From Armatimonadota bacterium (GTDB lineage: Bacteria; Armatimonadota; UBA5829; DSUL01): a DNA stretch of 64,000 nucleotides. Below the pieces are notes generated by a model. It was not told the origin of the DNA and did not search any database. It saw only the letters and a program-made list of their open reading frames with translations. The stretch is taken from NCBI GenBank assembly GCA_025998755.1, contig AP024674.1, positions 1,664,162-1,728,161 of the forward strand. Reading direction: 5' to 3'. The position numbers were made by a program, and so were the translations under genes. This document shows positions 29,683 to 40,330 of this stretch, piece after piece; the stretch's first letter is position 1, and each line of letters starts with the position of its first letter.

Positions 29683-30023
29683 ATACCCGGCCGGCCCGCA
29701 CACCCCTCGGCGGGTTCTGGCCGCCTCCAGGGCCCGGCGCCGGTCGCCAAGACTGAAACCGGCCCCACACGCAAAAGGGGAGACCCAAAGCCTCCCCCGG
29801 CGATCAGCGTCCGGGAGCGCCGACAATGCCCGAACCAAGTCCTGCACCCAGCAGGCCAGAAGCTGCCGGCGGTCCTCACATCGCGCTCGCCACGAGCGCT
29901 TTGTCCCGAAAGCCGAAAAGAGTGAGCGCGCAGAACAGAACTGCCTGAACGAGACCGACCTAAGAGCTCAGCCCGGCCATCCCCGCGATGCGCGCAGCAT
30001 CGTCGCGGACGCCGAACAAGGCT

Positions 30024-31556
<1,533 letters not shown>

Positions 31557-31818
31557 AAATCAAAAACGCATCCGAAGCACCCTTGGCGATTGGAGCTACC
31601 GAAGCAACCCGTCTCACGTTGGGCGCCACTGATGCGCCTGTTTACAACGGAAGTTTTCCTGTTCGCTTGGAGACCGCAACCGCGCCCCGAAGAGCCCGGC
31701 ACGGCTTCCGGTTGCATGTTGAAACTCGCTCAGACTGTCTGCTGCACGCTCACTCTCTTCGGTTTTCAAGGACCGACCGGCTTCACCCGGGACCCGATGG
31801 TCCCCGGAGCCAACCTCT

Positions 31819-31848
31819 TTTATACCACAGCGGATCCGGCGCTGTCAA
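31819..31848 (-). promoter_or_regulatory. rRNA operon promoter P2
   Basis: Consensus TTGACA (31848-31843) and TATAAA (31824-31819) with an 18-nt spacer, giving a leader of about 255 nt before 16S. An A-rich stretch lies just upstream. Confidence 0.7.
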
Positions 31849-31926
31849 CACTTTTTCAGCGGACTTTTTCTTCCGGATCTCTGCGGGCCGCCTCCGGGAG
31901 ACTTGCTCCCGCTCAGCGCGAGAGTA

Positions 31927-31955
31927 TATATACCCCGGCCTTGCCCGGGTGGCAA
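31927..31955 (-). promoter_or_regulatory. rRNA operon promoter P1
   Basis: TTGCCA (31955-31950) and TATATA (31932-31927) with a 17-nt spacer, about 108 nt upstream of P2. It is preceded by an A-tract (GAAAAAAAC on the minus strand) that could be an UP element. The tandem arrangement is like rrn P1/P2 of other bacteria. Confidence 0.5.
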
Positions 31956-32208
31956 TACCCTAGACAAAGTTTTTTTCAGAAATGTTCCCGCCGCTTCTCT
32001 ACCGCGTTACGAACAGCCCCGGGTTCTGCTGGCGGCAGTGGCTTTGCCCTGCCCGAATCCAGCAGCAGCCACGTCCATCCCTAAACAGTAACAGGGACCC
32101 TCCTGCCCGGCGGAGCCAAGTATCATGGATGAGTCTATAAGACCGGCAGGAGGGACGCCGTGCCGGCTCGAAAGAAGCGGAAAGCGTGAGAGACTAACGC
32201 CGGTTGCT

Positions 32209-32535
32209 ATGGACTTCTTACGGGCATCAACCTGGCCATGCTGGATCCACGAGATCCGGATGGCGCTCTCCATTCTGGTCACGGCCGCGTGCGGAGCGCA
32301 CGCCTGGCACAGTCTAAGAACAGGAAGCAGCGCCCCTTCGGCCCTGCAGTGGGCTTCGGCGATCTATGCCGTGGCCTTTTTCTTCGCGGCGTGGGCGAAC
32401 TCCGTCATGCTGCTGGTCACACTGCTGGCCGGCCGTTATCAGCAGGGACCGTACCATCTGGGAACATTCACGTTGCTGCTGGTGGTCACCTATGTTCTGA
32501 CGGCCGGTCTGAGCCGGCACGCCTCACCCGCGTAA
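32209..32535 (+). CDS. Small hypothetical membrane protein
   Basis: A 108-residue protein with about three hydrophobic segments (ALSILVTAACGAHAW, IYAVAFFFAAWANSVMLLVT and LGTFTLLLVVTYVLTAG). I do not recognise a family. The start is uncertain: the ATG at 32209 has no strong ribosome site, and an in-frame ATG at 32125 is preceded by CGGAG and would add 28 residues. It lies between the rRNA promoters and the PBP1A gene, whose own consensus promoter begins 34 nt after this stop. Confidence 0.5.
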   Translation: MDFLRASTWPCWIHEIRMALSILVTAACGAHAWHSLRTGSSAPSALQWASAIYAVAFFFAAWANSVMLLVTLLAGRYQQGPYHLGTFTLLLVVTYVLTAGLSRHASPA

Positions 32536-32568
32536 CCGGAGGGCCACCCCTCCCTTCACGCCACTGAT

Positions 32569-32597
32569 TGACAGGCCGGACGGCGCGAAACTATAAT
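32569..32597 (+). promoter_or_regulatory. Promoter of the PBP genes
   Basis: Perfect consensus TTGACA (32569-32574) and TATAAT (32592-32597) with a 17-nt spacer. The expected transcript starts about 20 nt before the ATG at 32624. Confidence 0.75.
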
Positions 32598-32623
32598 CCA
32601 GCCTGGCTCCTGGAACACCGGAT

Positions 32624-34939
32624 ATGCGTCCAAAGAACACAAACGGCCGGCCTCCTCGCCGCGTCCGGCGGGCGCTCCAGACGGCCCTGCGAATCTTCTC
32701 GGTCCTGTGCCTCATCGTGCTGGGGGCCACCATCGGGCTCTTCGGCGGCGTGTACTATAGCGTCTCCACACTGGTGCCCCAGAACCTGGGCTCGCTGGAA
32801 ACGCGGGTGGCCGATGCGACGCGCATCTACTCGTCGGATGGCGAGCTCCTGGCGCGTCTGTATGTACAGAACCGGGATGTGGTAAGTCTGGAAAAGATCC
32901 CGCTGGCCCTCCAGCAGGCCACCATCGCCATCGAAGACAAGCGCTTCCGCACCCACTACGGATTTGATCACTCCGCCATCATACGCGCCACTCTCGCCAA
33001 CCTGCGCAACCGCGGCTACGAACAGGGCGCGAGCACCATCACCCAGCAGCTAGCGCGCAACATCTACCTGACCAAGAAGAAAACGCTGGCGCGCAAGTTT
33101 CAGGAGCTGACGCTGGCCATCGCCCTGGAACGGCGCCACACGAAGGACCAGATCCTGGAGGCTTACCTGAACCACGTCTATTACGGCAGCGGAGCATACG
33201 GCGTGGAGGCGGCGGCGCAGACCTATTTCGGCAAGCACGTGCAGGATCTGACTCTGGCGGAGTGCGCGCTCATCGCCGGGCTCACTCAGCGCCCTTCGGG
33301 GTATTCGCCGTTCAACAACCCCCGCGCGGCGATCGGCCGCCGCAACCTGGTCCTCAGCCGCATGGTGGAAGACGGTTATATAACCGAGGCGGAGGCGGAG
33401 GAGGCCCGCTCCGCCGAACTGAAGCTCGCCCGGAAGCCCACAGAGCTGCGCTGGAAGGCGCCCTATTTTGTCTCCTACATCATCCAGCAGCTTTCGGATG
33501 AGTACGGGGAATCCACGCTCTATCAGTCGGGGTTGCGCGTCTACACGACGCTGGACTGGAAGATGCAGCAGGCCGCCGAGAATGCCGTGCGCAAAGGAGT
33601 GGAATCCAACAGGAGGCGGCGTGTGGGTCAGGGCGCTCTGGTCTCCATGGATCCCCGCACCGGATATGTCCGGGCCATGGTAGGCGGTACGGACTTCCGC
33701 AAGCGGCAGTTCAATGTCATCACGCAGGGCAACCCGCAGCCCGGTTCCACATTCAAGGTATTTGTCTACACAGCCGCGCTTGAGAACGGCTGGAAGCCTT
33801 CGGACACCGTGCGGGACGAGAAGGTGTGGCTGCGCGGCCGCGACAAGCCGCCCTGGCCACAGAACTACGACCGCCGCTATCACGGACGGGTGACCCTGAA
33901 GACCGCCGTGGCCCAGTCCTACAATGTGCCCGCCGTGCTGGTGGCCCGATCGGTGGGCCTGGACGAAGTCATCCGCTACGCCCGCGCCATGGGCATCACG
34001 GCGAACATCCCGGAGAACCTCTCCATCGCCCTGGGCTCCACCGGGGTTCGCCCCATCGAGATGAACACCGCCTACTGCGTCATCGCGAACGGCGGTTTCG
34101 AGGCCACTCCGGTGGCAGTCACCCGCGTCACGACGGCGGACGGTGGCGTCATCTACAACCATACTCCGCCGGTTCAGCCGCGGCGGGTCATCCGGGAGAC
34201 CACGGCGGAAGGCATGGACGAGATGCTGCGTGCAGTAGTCACCAGCGGGACGGGACGCAGCGTCGCCCGCAGAGTCGCGGACGCCCGGGGGAAGACCGGC
34301 ACCACAGACCAGGATCGCCACGCCTGGTTCATCGGCTACACCCCGGAGCTGGTCACCACGGTCTGGGTGGGAAACGACGTGCCCATTCCGATGGACAACG
34401 TCTGGGGGAGCAACGTCTGCGCTCCCATCTGGTGCGATTTCATGACGGTGGCGGTTCCCCGGCAGAGAGAATTCCTGCGCAAGAAGGCGGCCGAAAGCGC
34501 CGCTCAGGAGTCCACATCAAACGACCGGAACGGCGAAAGGGAGCGCCCCCGCAGCCACTCGCGCCGCGTGACGCTGACCATCTGCGACGAGTCGGGTCTG
34601 CTGGCCGGTCCCGGCTGTCCCAGCACACACCGCCAGACGTTCCGCCAGGAAGACGCACCCGCCGTCCAGTGCGACATCCACACCGGAGAAACTGCCCCAC
34701 CCGACTCCATCGTACCGGACGTGGAGCCGCAGCCCCCCGCGCCGGAGCCATCCGGCCAGGTGCAACCGGAACCGCCGACTGCGGATGTCCGCCCCCTGGC
34801 TTCCCGAGAAGCGGAATACAAGACGGTGCTGATCTGCGCCGATTCCGGGCAGCTTGCCTCCACAGCCTGCCCGCACGTGATCCGCAAACGCTTCCGCGCA
34901 GACCTGGCGCCAACCCGCGTCTGCCAGATGCGGCATTGA
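32624..34939 (+). CDS. PBP1A-family bifunctional penicillin-binding protein
   Basis: A 771-residue class A PBP that polymerises and cross-links peptidoglycan. It has an N-terminal membrane anchor (about residues 21-45), then a GT51 transglycosylase with EDKRF (catalytic Glu104) and GASTITQQLARN (135-146). The transpeptidase has STFK (Ser375), SYN, and KTGTT (Lys557). The C-terminus carries two repeats of a Cys motif (TICDESGLLAGPGCP and LICADSGQLASTACP, each followed by an FR segment and a final Cys) separated by a Pro-rich linker. It lies 27 nt upstream of the PBP2 gene, and both are probably on one transcript. Confidence 0.95.
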   Translation: MRPKNTNGRPPRRVRRALQTALRIFSVLCLIVLGATIGLFGGVYYSVSTLVPQNLGSLETRVADATRIYSSDGELLARLYVQNRDVVSLEKIPLALQQATIAIEDKRFRTHYGFDHSAIIRATLANLRNRGYEQGASTITQQLARNIYLTKKKTLARKFQELTLAIALERRHTKDQILEAYLNHVYYGSGAYGVEAAAQTYFGKHVQDLTLAECALIAGLTQRPSGYSPFNNPRAAIGRRNLVLSRMVEDGYITEAEAEEARSAELKLARKPTELRWKAPYFVSYIIQQLSDEYGESTLYQSGLRVYTTLDWKMQQAAENAVRKGVESNRRRRVGQGALVSMDPRTGYVRAMVGGTDFRKRQFNVITQGNPQPGSTFKVFVYTAALENGWKPSDTVRDEKVWLRGRDKPPWPQNYDRRYHGRVTLKTAVAQSYNVPAVLVARSVGLDEVIRYARAMGITANIPENLSIALGSTGVRPIEMNTAYCVIANGGFEATPVAVTRVTTADGGVIYNHTPPVQPRRVIRETTAEGMDEMLRAVVTSGTGRSVARRVADARGKTGTTDQDRHAWFIGYTPELVTTVWVGNDVPIPMDNVWGSNVCAPIWCDFMTVAVPRQREFLRKKAAESAAQESTSNDRNGERERPRSHSRRVTLTICDESGLLAGPGCPSTHRQTFRQEDAPAVQCDIHTGETAPPDSIVPDVEPQPPAPEPSGQVQPEPPTADVRPLASREAEYKTVLICADSGQLASTACPHVIRKRFRADLAPTRVCQMRH

Positions 34940-34966
34940 CACGGCGTAGAGCGCAAGGCTGAAACG

Positions 34967-36772
34967 ATGAGGCTCCACGACATTCCTGCGCCGCAGGCCC
35001 CTGAGGAGATCCACCGCGCGAGGCAGCGCGCGCGGCTGGCGCAACTGTTCGTGGCGGCCCTTTTTCTGGTGCTGCTCGGCCGTCTCTGGTATCTCCAGAT
35101 CGCTCAGGGAGAGGCGCTGCACCTGGCATCGGAGCAGAACCGCATCCGCAAAGACCGCCGTCCGGCGCCGCGGGGGGAGATCCTGGACAGGCGCGGGGCG
35201 GTGCTGGCCAGCACGCGTCCCAAGTTCGTCGTGACGGTGGACCCTGACGTATTCCGCGCCGAAGGCCCGGAAGCGAGGAGACTGGCGGAATGTCTGGGGA
35301 TGAGCATCGAAGAAGTCCGGGCGCGCATCAAGCCACCGGCGGAGGGCTACCGCCGCGTGCGGGTGGCGGTGGACATCCCCCGCGAGACCCTGAACCGTCT
35401 GATGGAGATGCGCCCATGGCTGCCGGGGGTCTCCGTGGACCTGGAGGAGCTGCGCTACTATCCACAGGGGAAGCTGGCCGGGCACCTGCTGGGATACATC
35501 GGGCCGATCCCCGAACGTCTGGCGGCGCAATACAAAGAGAAAGGGTATCCGCCGGACGCACGCATCGGAATCACCGGGCTGGAGAAGACTTACGAAGAGG
35601 AGCTGCGCGGGCGGGACGGGGGGCTGGTGGTGGAAGTGGACGCCATGGGCCGGCGCACGCGGCTGCTGCGGGAGGAGGAACCCTCTCCCGGAGCCGATCT
35701 GGTGACCACCATCAATGCGGCCGTTCAGCGGGCGGCGGAAGAGGGACTGACCGGCAAGGTGGGATCCGCTGTCGCACTGGACCCGCGCACGGGCGAAGTG
35801 CTGGCGCTGGCAAGCCGCCCCGGATACGACCCCAATCTTTTCGCCCGGGGCATCCGGGTGAAGGAGTGGGAGGCCATCCGCAACGACAAGAGGCTTCCGC
35901 TGCTCAACCGCGCAGTCCAGAGCGTCTATGCTCCGGGATCCACCTTCAAGACCATTTCAGCGCTAGCCGGGCTGGAGGGCGGCGTGATCACGCAACGCTC
36001 GGCCGTCTCGTGCGCGGGAGCATACTATCTGGGACGGAAGCGGTTCGGGTGCTGGAAGCGTCACGGCCACACGGACTTTTTCGATGCCCTTGCTGAGTCC
36101 TGCGACGTATTCTTTTATCAGATGTCCCGCAGGCTGGGCGTGGACCCCATCGCCGACCTGGCCCGCCGGCTGGGGCTGGGCGAAAGGACGGGTATTGACC
36201 TGCCTGGCGAGCGCAAGGGGACCGTTCCTTCCACCGCGTGGAAGCGCCAGGCGGTGCGCAGGGATCCGACCTGGCATCCGGGCGACACACTGAACACGGC
36301 GATCGGGCAGGGTTACCTGCAGACATCATCGCTCCAGATGGCCCTGGTCACCGGAGCCATTGCGACGAAAGGCAAGGTATATCGGCCCCACCTGGTCCGG
36401 GAGATCCGCAGCGGCGGGCGAGTCAAGCGAGTGGCGCCGGGGCTGATCCGCGAGGTCCGGCTGAACGGCCGGAACTATGACCTGGTTATAGAAGGAATGC
36501 GCCAGTGCGTGCTGCGGGGAACCGGACGCGCATCCGCTCTGCCGGGCATATCCGTGGGAGGAAAAACGGGCTCCGCCCAGAACCCGGCAGGCAAGGCGCA
36601 CGCCTGGTTCGTGGCGGTGGCGCCGCTGGAGGATCCTCAGATCGCCGTCTGCGTGATGGTTGAGCACGGAGGGCACGGTTCGACGGCAGCGGCCCCCGTG
36701 GCCCGCGCTATGCTGGCGGCGCACTTCGGTCTTTCGAGCGCGGGCGCGGCTCCGCGGGTGTCGGGCGACTGA
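34967..36772 (+). CDS. mrdA: Penicillin-binding protein 2 (class B transpeptidase)
   Basis: A 601-residue class B PBP, the elongation-type transpeptidase that cross-links peptidoglycan. It has one N-terminal membrane segment (LAQLFVAALFLVLLGRLW), then the dimerisation domain starting PRGEILDRRGAVLA, and the transpeptidase with STFK (Ser325), SCD and KTGSA (Lys533). The length and N-terminal layout fit PBP2 better than the PASTA-bearing PBP3 types; no PASTA domain is present. No mreB, mreC or rodA lies nearby, unlike the usual mrd arrangement. Confidence 0.9.
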   Translation: MRLHDIPAPQAPEEIHRARQRARLAQLFVAALFLVLLGRLWYLQIAQGEALHLASEQNRIRKDRRPAPRGEILDRRGAVLASTRPKFVVTVDPDVFRAEGPEARRLAECLGMSIEEVRARIKPPAEGYRRVRVAVDIPRETLNRLMEMRPWLPGVSVDLEELRYYPQGKLAGHLLGYIGPIPERLAAQYKEKGYPPDARIGITGLEKTYEEELRGRDGGLVVEVDAMGRRTRLLREEEPSPGADLVTTINAAVQRAAEEGLTGKVGSAVALDPRTGEVLALASRPGYDPNLFARGIRVKEWEAIRNDKRLPLLNRAVQSVYAPGSTFKTISALAGLEGGVITQRSAVSCAGAYYLGRKRFGCWKRHGHTDFFDALAESCDVFFYQMSRRLGVDPIADLARRLGLGERTGIDLPGERKGTVPSTAWKRQAVRRDPTWHPGDTLNTAIGQGYLQTSSLQMALVTGAIATKGKVYRPHLVREIRSGGRVKRVAPGLIREVRLNGRNYDLVIEGMRQCVLRGTGRASALPGISVGGKTGSAQNPAGKAHAWFVAVAPLEDPQIAVCVMVEHGGHGSTAAAPVARAMLAAHFGLSSAGAAPRVSGD

Positions 36773-36841
36773 AGCCGCCCGGGAACTGCCCGGAGCGCAG
36801 GTCGTGACCACGCCCGCGCCGGATTCGGCTCGTCCGACCGT

Positions 36842-36862
36842 GCCGGACGGCTCAACCACCGT
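36842..36862 (+). repeat. Dispersed repeat, copy 1
   Basis: A 21-nt unit beginning GCCGGACGGCTCAACCACC that recurs at 43982-44002 with two substitutions. Both copies are intergenic and lie beside small inverted repeats. Confidence 0.45.
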
Positions 36863-36927
36863 AGAGATGGTTCCGGAATGCCAGGAGGGATGAGGGTGCT
36901 CTTGCGGCATCACCGGCCCCTGTCGCG

Positions 36928-36957
36928 TTGACAGGCGCGGCGGGATGGTGGGATACT
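36928..36957 (+). promoter_or_regulatory. Promoter of tyrS
   Basis: TTGACA (36928-36933) and GATACT (36952-36957) with an 18-nt spacer, about 65 nt before tyrS. No T-box AGGGTGG-type element was seen in the leader. Confidence 0.5.
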
Positions 36958-37021
36958 CCTCTGGCGCCCTGCCCCGCAGGGCGGCGCGACCGATTTCCCA
37001 CAACAGGAGGCTGTCCAAAAG

Positions 37022-38260
37022 GTGAGCGACGTTCTGCAAACCCTTCTCGACCGCGGGTTCATCCAGCAATGCACGGACCCGGAGGCGCTTTCGCGCCTGC
37101 TGGCGCAAGAGAGGGTGGTCTTCTATTGCGGATTCGACGCCACCGCCACAAGCCTGCACTGTGGGAGCCTGATGCCCATTATGGCGATGGCGCATCTCCA
37201 GCGCGCGGGACATTTTCCCATCGCGCTCATCGGGGGGGGGACCACCATGGTGGGCGACCCCAGCGGCAAGACCGAGATGCGCAAGATGCTCACGCCGGAG
37301 GAGATCGAGCGCAACGGACGCGGCATCCTTTCCCAGCTCCAGAGGTTCCTCCAACTGGACGGGGAGCGCGGCCTGTTCCTGAACAATGCGGACTGGCTGC
37401 TGCCGCTAAACTACATCCAGTTCCTGCGCGATGTGGGACGGCATTTCCGTGTCAACGAGATGCTGAAATCCGAGGCGTACCGCTTGCGGATGGAGCGCGA
37501 GGACGGGCTCTCGTTCATCGAGTTCAACTACCAGATCCTTCAAGCCTACGATTTTATGGTGCTGGCTCGCGACCGGGACTGCCGGCTACAGATCGGCGGC
37601 GACGACCAGTGGGGGAACATCGTGGCCGGTGTGGACCTGACCCGCCGGATGCTGGGCAAGCAGGTCTTCGGAATGACATTCCCCCTGTTGACCACCGCGC
37701 GCGGCGAGAAGATGGGCAAGACCAATCGCGGAGCCATCTGGCTGGACGCAGAACGCACCCCGCCTTACGAGTTCTACCAGTACTGGATCAACTCGGACGA
37801 CCGCGACGTGGAGCGGTTCCTGGCGTTTTTCACCTTCCTGCCTATGGATGAGGTGCGCCGGCTAGGACGCCTGGAAGGCGCCGACATCCGCATCGCGAAG
37901 GAGACTCTGGCCTACGAGGTGACGAAACTGACGCACGGGCAGGAGGAAGCGGACCGCGCCCGGGAAGCCTCGCGGGCCGCGTTCGGCGGAGGCGGCGAGG
38001 ATCTTTCCGCTATGCCGGCCACCCCTGTGCCTGTTTCACGCCTGCAGGAAGGCATCCCCATCATTGACCTTCTCTGCGAGACCGGTCTGGCGAAATCGCG
38101 GAGCGACGCGCGGCGGCTGGTCCTTCAGGGCGGAGCATACGTCAACGACGAACAGGTGCCCGGCCTGGAGGTCACGGTGGGAGCCGCCGACGTGCGGGAC
38201 GGTGCCGTGTTGTTGCGGGCCGGCAAGAAGAAATACCACCGAGTGGTGGCCGAGGGCTGA
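37022..38260 (+). CDS. tyrS: Tyrosyl-tRNA synthetase
   Basis: A 412-residue class I synthetase that charges tRNA-Tyr. The signature FYCGFDATATSLHCGSL contains the HIGH-type motif as LHCGS. Tyrosine and ATP pocket residues appear in QIGGDDQWGNI, and the KMSKS loop is KMGKT. The C-terminal S4 RNA-binding domain is present (IPIIDLLCETGLAKSRSDAR). The GTG start follows AGGAGG by 11 nt. It stands alone and converges on uppP. Confidence 0.96.
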   Translation: MSDVLQTLLDRGFIQQCTDPEALSRLLAQERVVFYCGFDATATSLHCGSLMPIMAMAHLQRAGHFPIALIGGGTTMVGDPSGKTEMRKMLTPEEIERNGRGILSQLQRFLQLDGERGLFLNNADWLLPLNYIQFLRDVGRHFRVNEMLKSEAYRLRMEREDGLSFIEFNYQILQAYDFMVLARDRDCRLQIGGDDQWGNIVAGVDLTRRMLGKQVFGMTFPLLTTARGEKMGKTNRGAIWLDAERTPPYEFYQYWINSDDRDVERFLAFFTFLPMDEVRRLGRLEGADIRIAKETLAYEVTKLTHGQEEADRAREASRAAFGGGGEDLSAMPATPVPVSRLQEGIPIIDLLCETGLAKSRSDARRLVLQGGAYVNDEQVPGLEVTVGAADVRDGAVLLRAGKKKYHRVVAEG

Positions 38261-38272
38261 GGGAGCGAGCTT

Positions 38273-39097
38273 TCAGCCGCGCCAGTAGTATAGCGCCACA
38301 ATGAGCGCCGCCAGCCCCAGGCGATAATAGACAAAGACAGCCAGCCCCCGCTGTCGGAGGTAATCCAGCAGGAATCGGATGCACAGGTAGCCCACCACCC
38401 CGGCTGCTATGGCCGCCACAATGAACATTTGGAGTTCTTCCAGCGGGATGCCGGAGCGGAAATCCTTTCCAAGCTGCAGACCAGCCGCTCCGGCGATGAT
38501 GGGAGCGGAAAGAAGAAAGCTGCAACGCGCCGCGGCGTCCCGCTGAAGCCCCAGCGCCAGCCCCGCGCTGATGGTGATTCCGGAGCGAGAGATGCCGGGC
38601 ATCAGCGCGAGCGCCTGCGCCAGCCCGATGAGCACCCAGTCCCGCAGCCCGGCGCCGGCCCACCCGCGCTCCTTGCGGCCCAGCCGATCGGCCGCCAGCA
38701 TCACCAGGGCCACACCTCCCGTGGTGGCCGCGACGAACAGAGGATGGCGCAGCCGCTCCTCGACAATATCACCGAATGCCACTCCGGCCAGCGCGGCCGG
38801 AACGCATCCGGCGACGATGAAAAGGCCGATGAGTCCCGCCTGCCGCGTGGGGTCGTCGCATCTTCCCCGATTCAGCGCAAGACGCGCAAGCGAGGAGAGG
38901 ATGTGCACCCAGTCCCTCCAGAAGTACCAGAGCACGCCGGCAAGCGTCCCCACATGCGTCGCCAGATCGAAAGCCAGGCTGTTGGCGTTCCAACCCAGAA
39001 GCCAGGGGACGACGATCAGGTGCCCCGTGCTGGAGACGGGGATGAACTCTGTGGCGCCCTGCACGGCACCGAGGACAATGGCCTGAAAAACGGTCAC
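38273..39097 (-). CDS. uppP: Undecaprenyl-diphosphatase
   Basis: A 274-residue polytopic membrane phosphatase of the BacA/UppP family that recycles undecaprenyl diphosphate to the monophosphate carrier. The two active-site regions are clear: GATEFIPVSSTGHL near the N-terminus and LMPGISRSGITI past the middle. The length is typical. The GTG start follows AAAGGATTC. Neighbouring wecB and wecA-like genes use the same lipid carrier, and overproduction of this protein is known to give bacitracin resistance. Confidence 0.95.
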   Translation of the reverse strand: MTVFQAIVLGAVQGATEFIPVSSTGHLIVVPWLLGWNANSLAFDLATHVGTLAGVLWYFWRDWVHILSSLARLALNRGRCDDPTRQAGLIGLFIVAGCVPAALAGVAFGDIVEERLRHPLFVAATTGGVALVMLAADRLGRKERGWAGAGLRDWVLIGLAQALALMPGISRSGITISAGLALGLQRDAAARCSFLLSAPIIAGAAGLQLGKDFRSGIPLEELQMFIVAAIAAGVVGYLCIRFLLDYLRQRGLAVFVYYRLGLAALIVALYYWRG

Positions 39098-39181
39098 GGA
39101 ATCGCGAATCCTTTCGGAACTGTTGGGTCCGTCCGGGTGACTATGTAGCCCGAAGAGGAGCCATCCCGCAAACCGGGAGCC

Positions 39182-40330
39182 TCACGCGAGGGCGGGCGAT
39201 GCGCCAGGTACGGGCCTTTCCTGATCATCAACCACCTCCGCGGTTCCCCCCGGAGGACCGCCCTGCCCCGTCTGACCGTCCCGCCGCTGCAGATAGTATC
39301 TTGTGATCAGAGTCCGGGCCATCGCTGCGACGGGGGCCGCCAGGAACATCCCCAGTATGCCGAAGAACTCGTAGGCCGCCAGGATGCAGATCAGCAGCAC
39401 CGCCGGATGCAACTCCATCAGGTCCCCCAGCAGCAACGGCATGATCATCTTGCTCTCCACGAAGTGCAGCACGCTGAAGATGACCAGCACCGTCAGAGCC
39501 AGGCGGGGGTCGCTGGCAAGGATGATGACGAAGATCACCGCTCCGCTGAAAATTGGCCCCACGATGGGCACCGCCCGGGTGACACCCGCCAGCACTGCGA
39601 GCGTCACCGCGTATTTGACCTTCCAGTAAGCGAGCAGCAAACCCATCACCACGCCGGCAATCAGGCACAGGATGATCTGTCCGACGATATAGACGCGGAA
39701 CACCCGTCCCGCGTCTCGCACCAACCGCATGGCCTCGCGCCTGTGAACTGGCCGGATGAATGAGAGAACATACTTTTTGAGCGATCCCGAGTCTACGACA
39801 AAATAAAACGCCAGCACCGGAATGAGAAAGATCTCCAGGAGATGACTGAGCCACAGGGTAACCTGCCGTACCACCGTCTCCGCAACCCGACCCAGGCCCT
39901 CCGTCAGAGCCGTCTGATCGGGCCGGCCTACCAGCTGCCGGAAGAGAGGCGGCATCTCGTCATAGACCTTCTGGATGTCCTCCGCGAAACCGGTGAACGC
40001 TTGCCGCACAGCATCGGGATTCAGTTTGCGGAACTCCTCGCCGACTGGAGCCGCCAGCCAGGCCGCGCCGAACACACACAAGGCCAGGAACGCGACGAAC
40101 ACCACCACCGAAGCGGCCACGCGCTGGGTCTTCGGGTGCAGCAGGGGAATCCGCCAGCGCATCAGCAGATCCACAAGCGGCTCCAGCGCAGCCGCCAGCA
40201 CGGCGGCGATCAGGACAGTGACGATAATCTCCCGCGTGCGCCACAGGATGTAAGCGACAAGGGCGCCTGCGGCGATCCGCAGCGCCCATTTGAGCATATT
40301 GTTCGCGGGAGATTCGAACCTCGGATTCAT
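39182..40330 (-). CDS. AI-2E family transporter
   Basis: A 382-residue membrane protein of the AI-2E (UPF0118) family. It has paired N-terminal hydrophobic segments, an amphipathic middle region (RQAFTGFAEDIQKVYDEM), and a C-terminal set of spans with GVTRAVPIVGPIFSGAVI and LLGDLMELHPAVLLICILAAY. The family has been linked to autoinducer-2 export and to Na+/H+ antiport in different species; which applies here is unknown. Its ATG overlaps the wecB stop by 4 nt, so translation is coupled to that gene. Confidence 0.9.
   Translation of the reverse strand: MNPRFESPANNMLKWALRIAAGALVAYILWRTREIIVTVLIAAVLAAALEPLVDLLMRWRIPLLHPKTQRVAASVVVFVAFLALCVFGAAWLAAPVGEEFRKLNPDAVRQAFTGFAEDIQKVYDEMPPLFRQLVGRPDQTALTEGLGRVAETVVRQVTLWLSHLLEIFLIPVLAFYFVVDSGSLKKYVLSFIRPVHRREAMRLVRDAGRVFRVYIVGQIILCLIAGVVMGLLLAYWKVKYAVTLAVLAGVTRAVPIVGPIFSGAVIFVIILASDPRLALTVLVIFSVLHFVESKMIMPLLLGDLMELHPAVLLICILAAYEFFGILGMFLAAPVAAMARTLITRYYLQRRDGQTGQGGPPGGTAEVVDDQERPVPGASPALA

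Noticed and set aside
36773-37021. Possible T-box leader before tyrS
   Set aside because: No AGGGTGG-type T-box core or matching specifier structure was seen; the promoter leaves only about 60 nt of leader.
39147-39181. Weak inverted repeat (TCCCG/CGGGA) before the AI-2E gene end
   Set aside because: Only five pairs with no T-run; too weak to call as a terminator.
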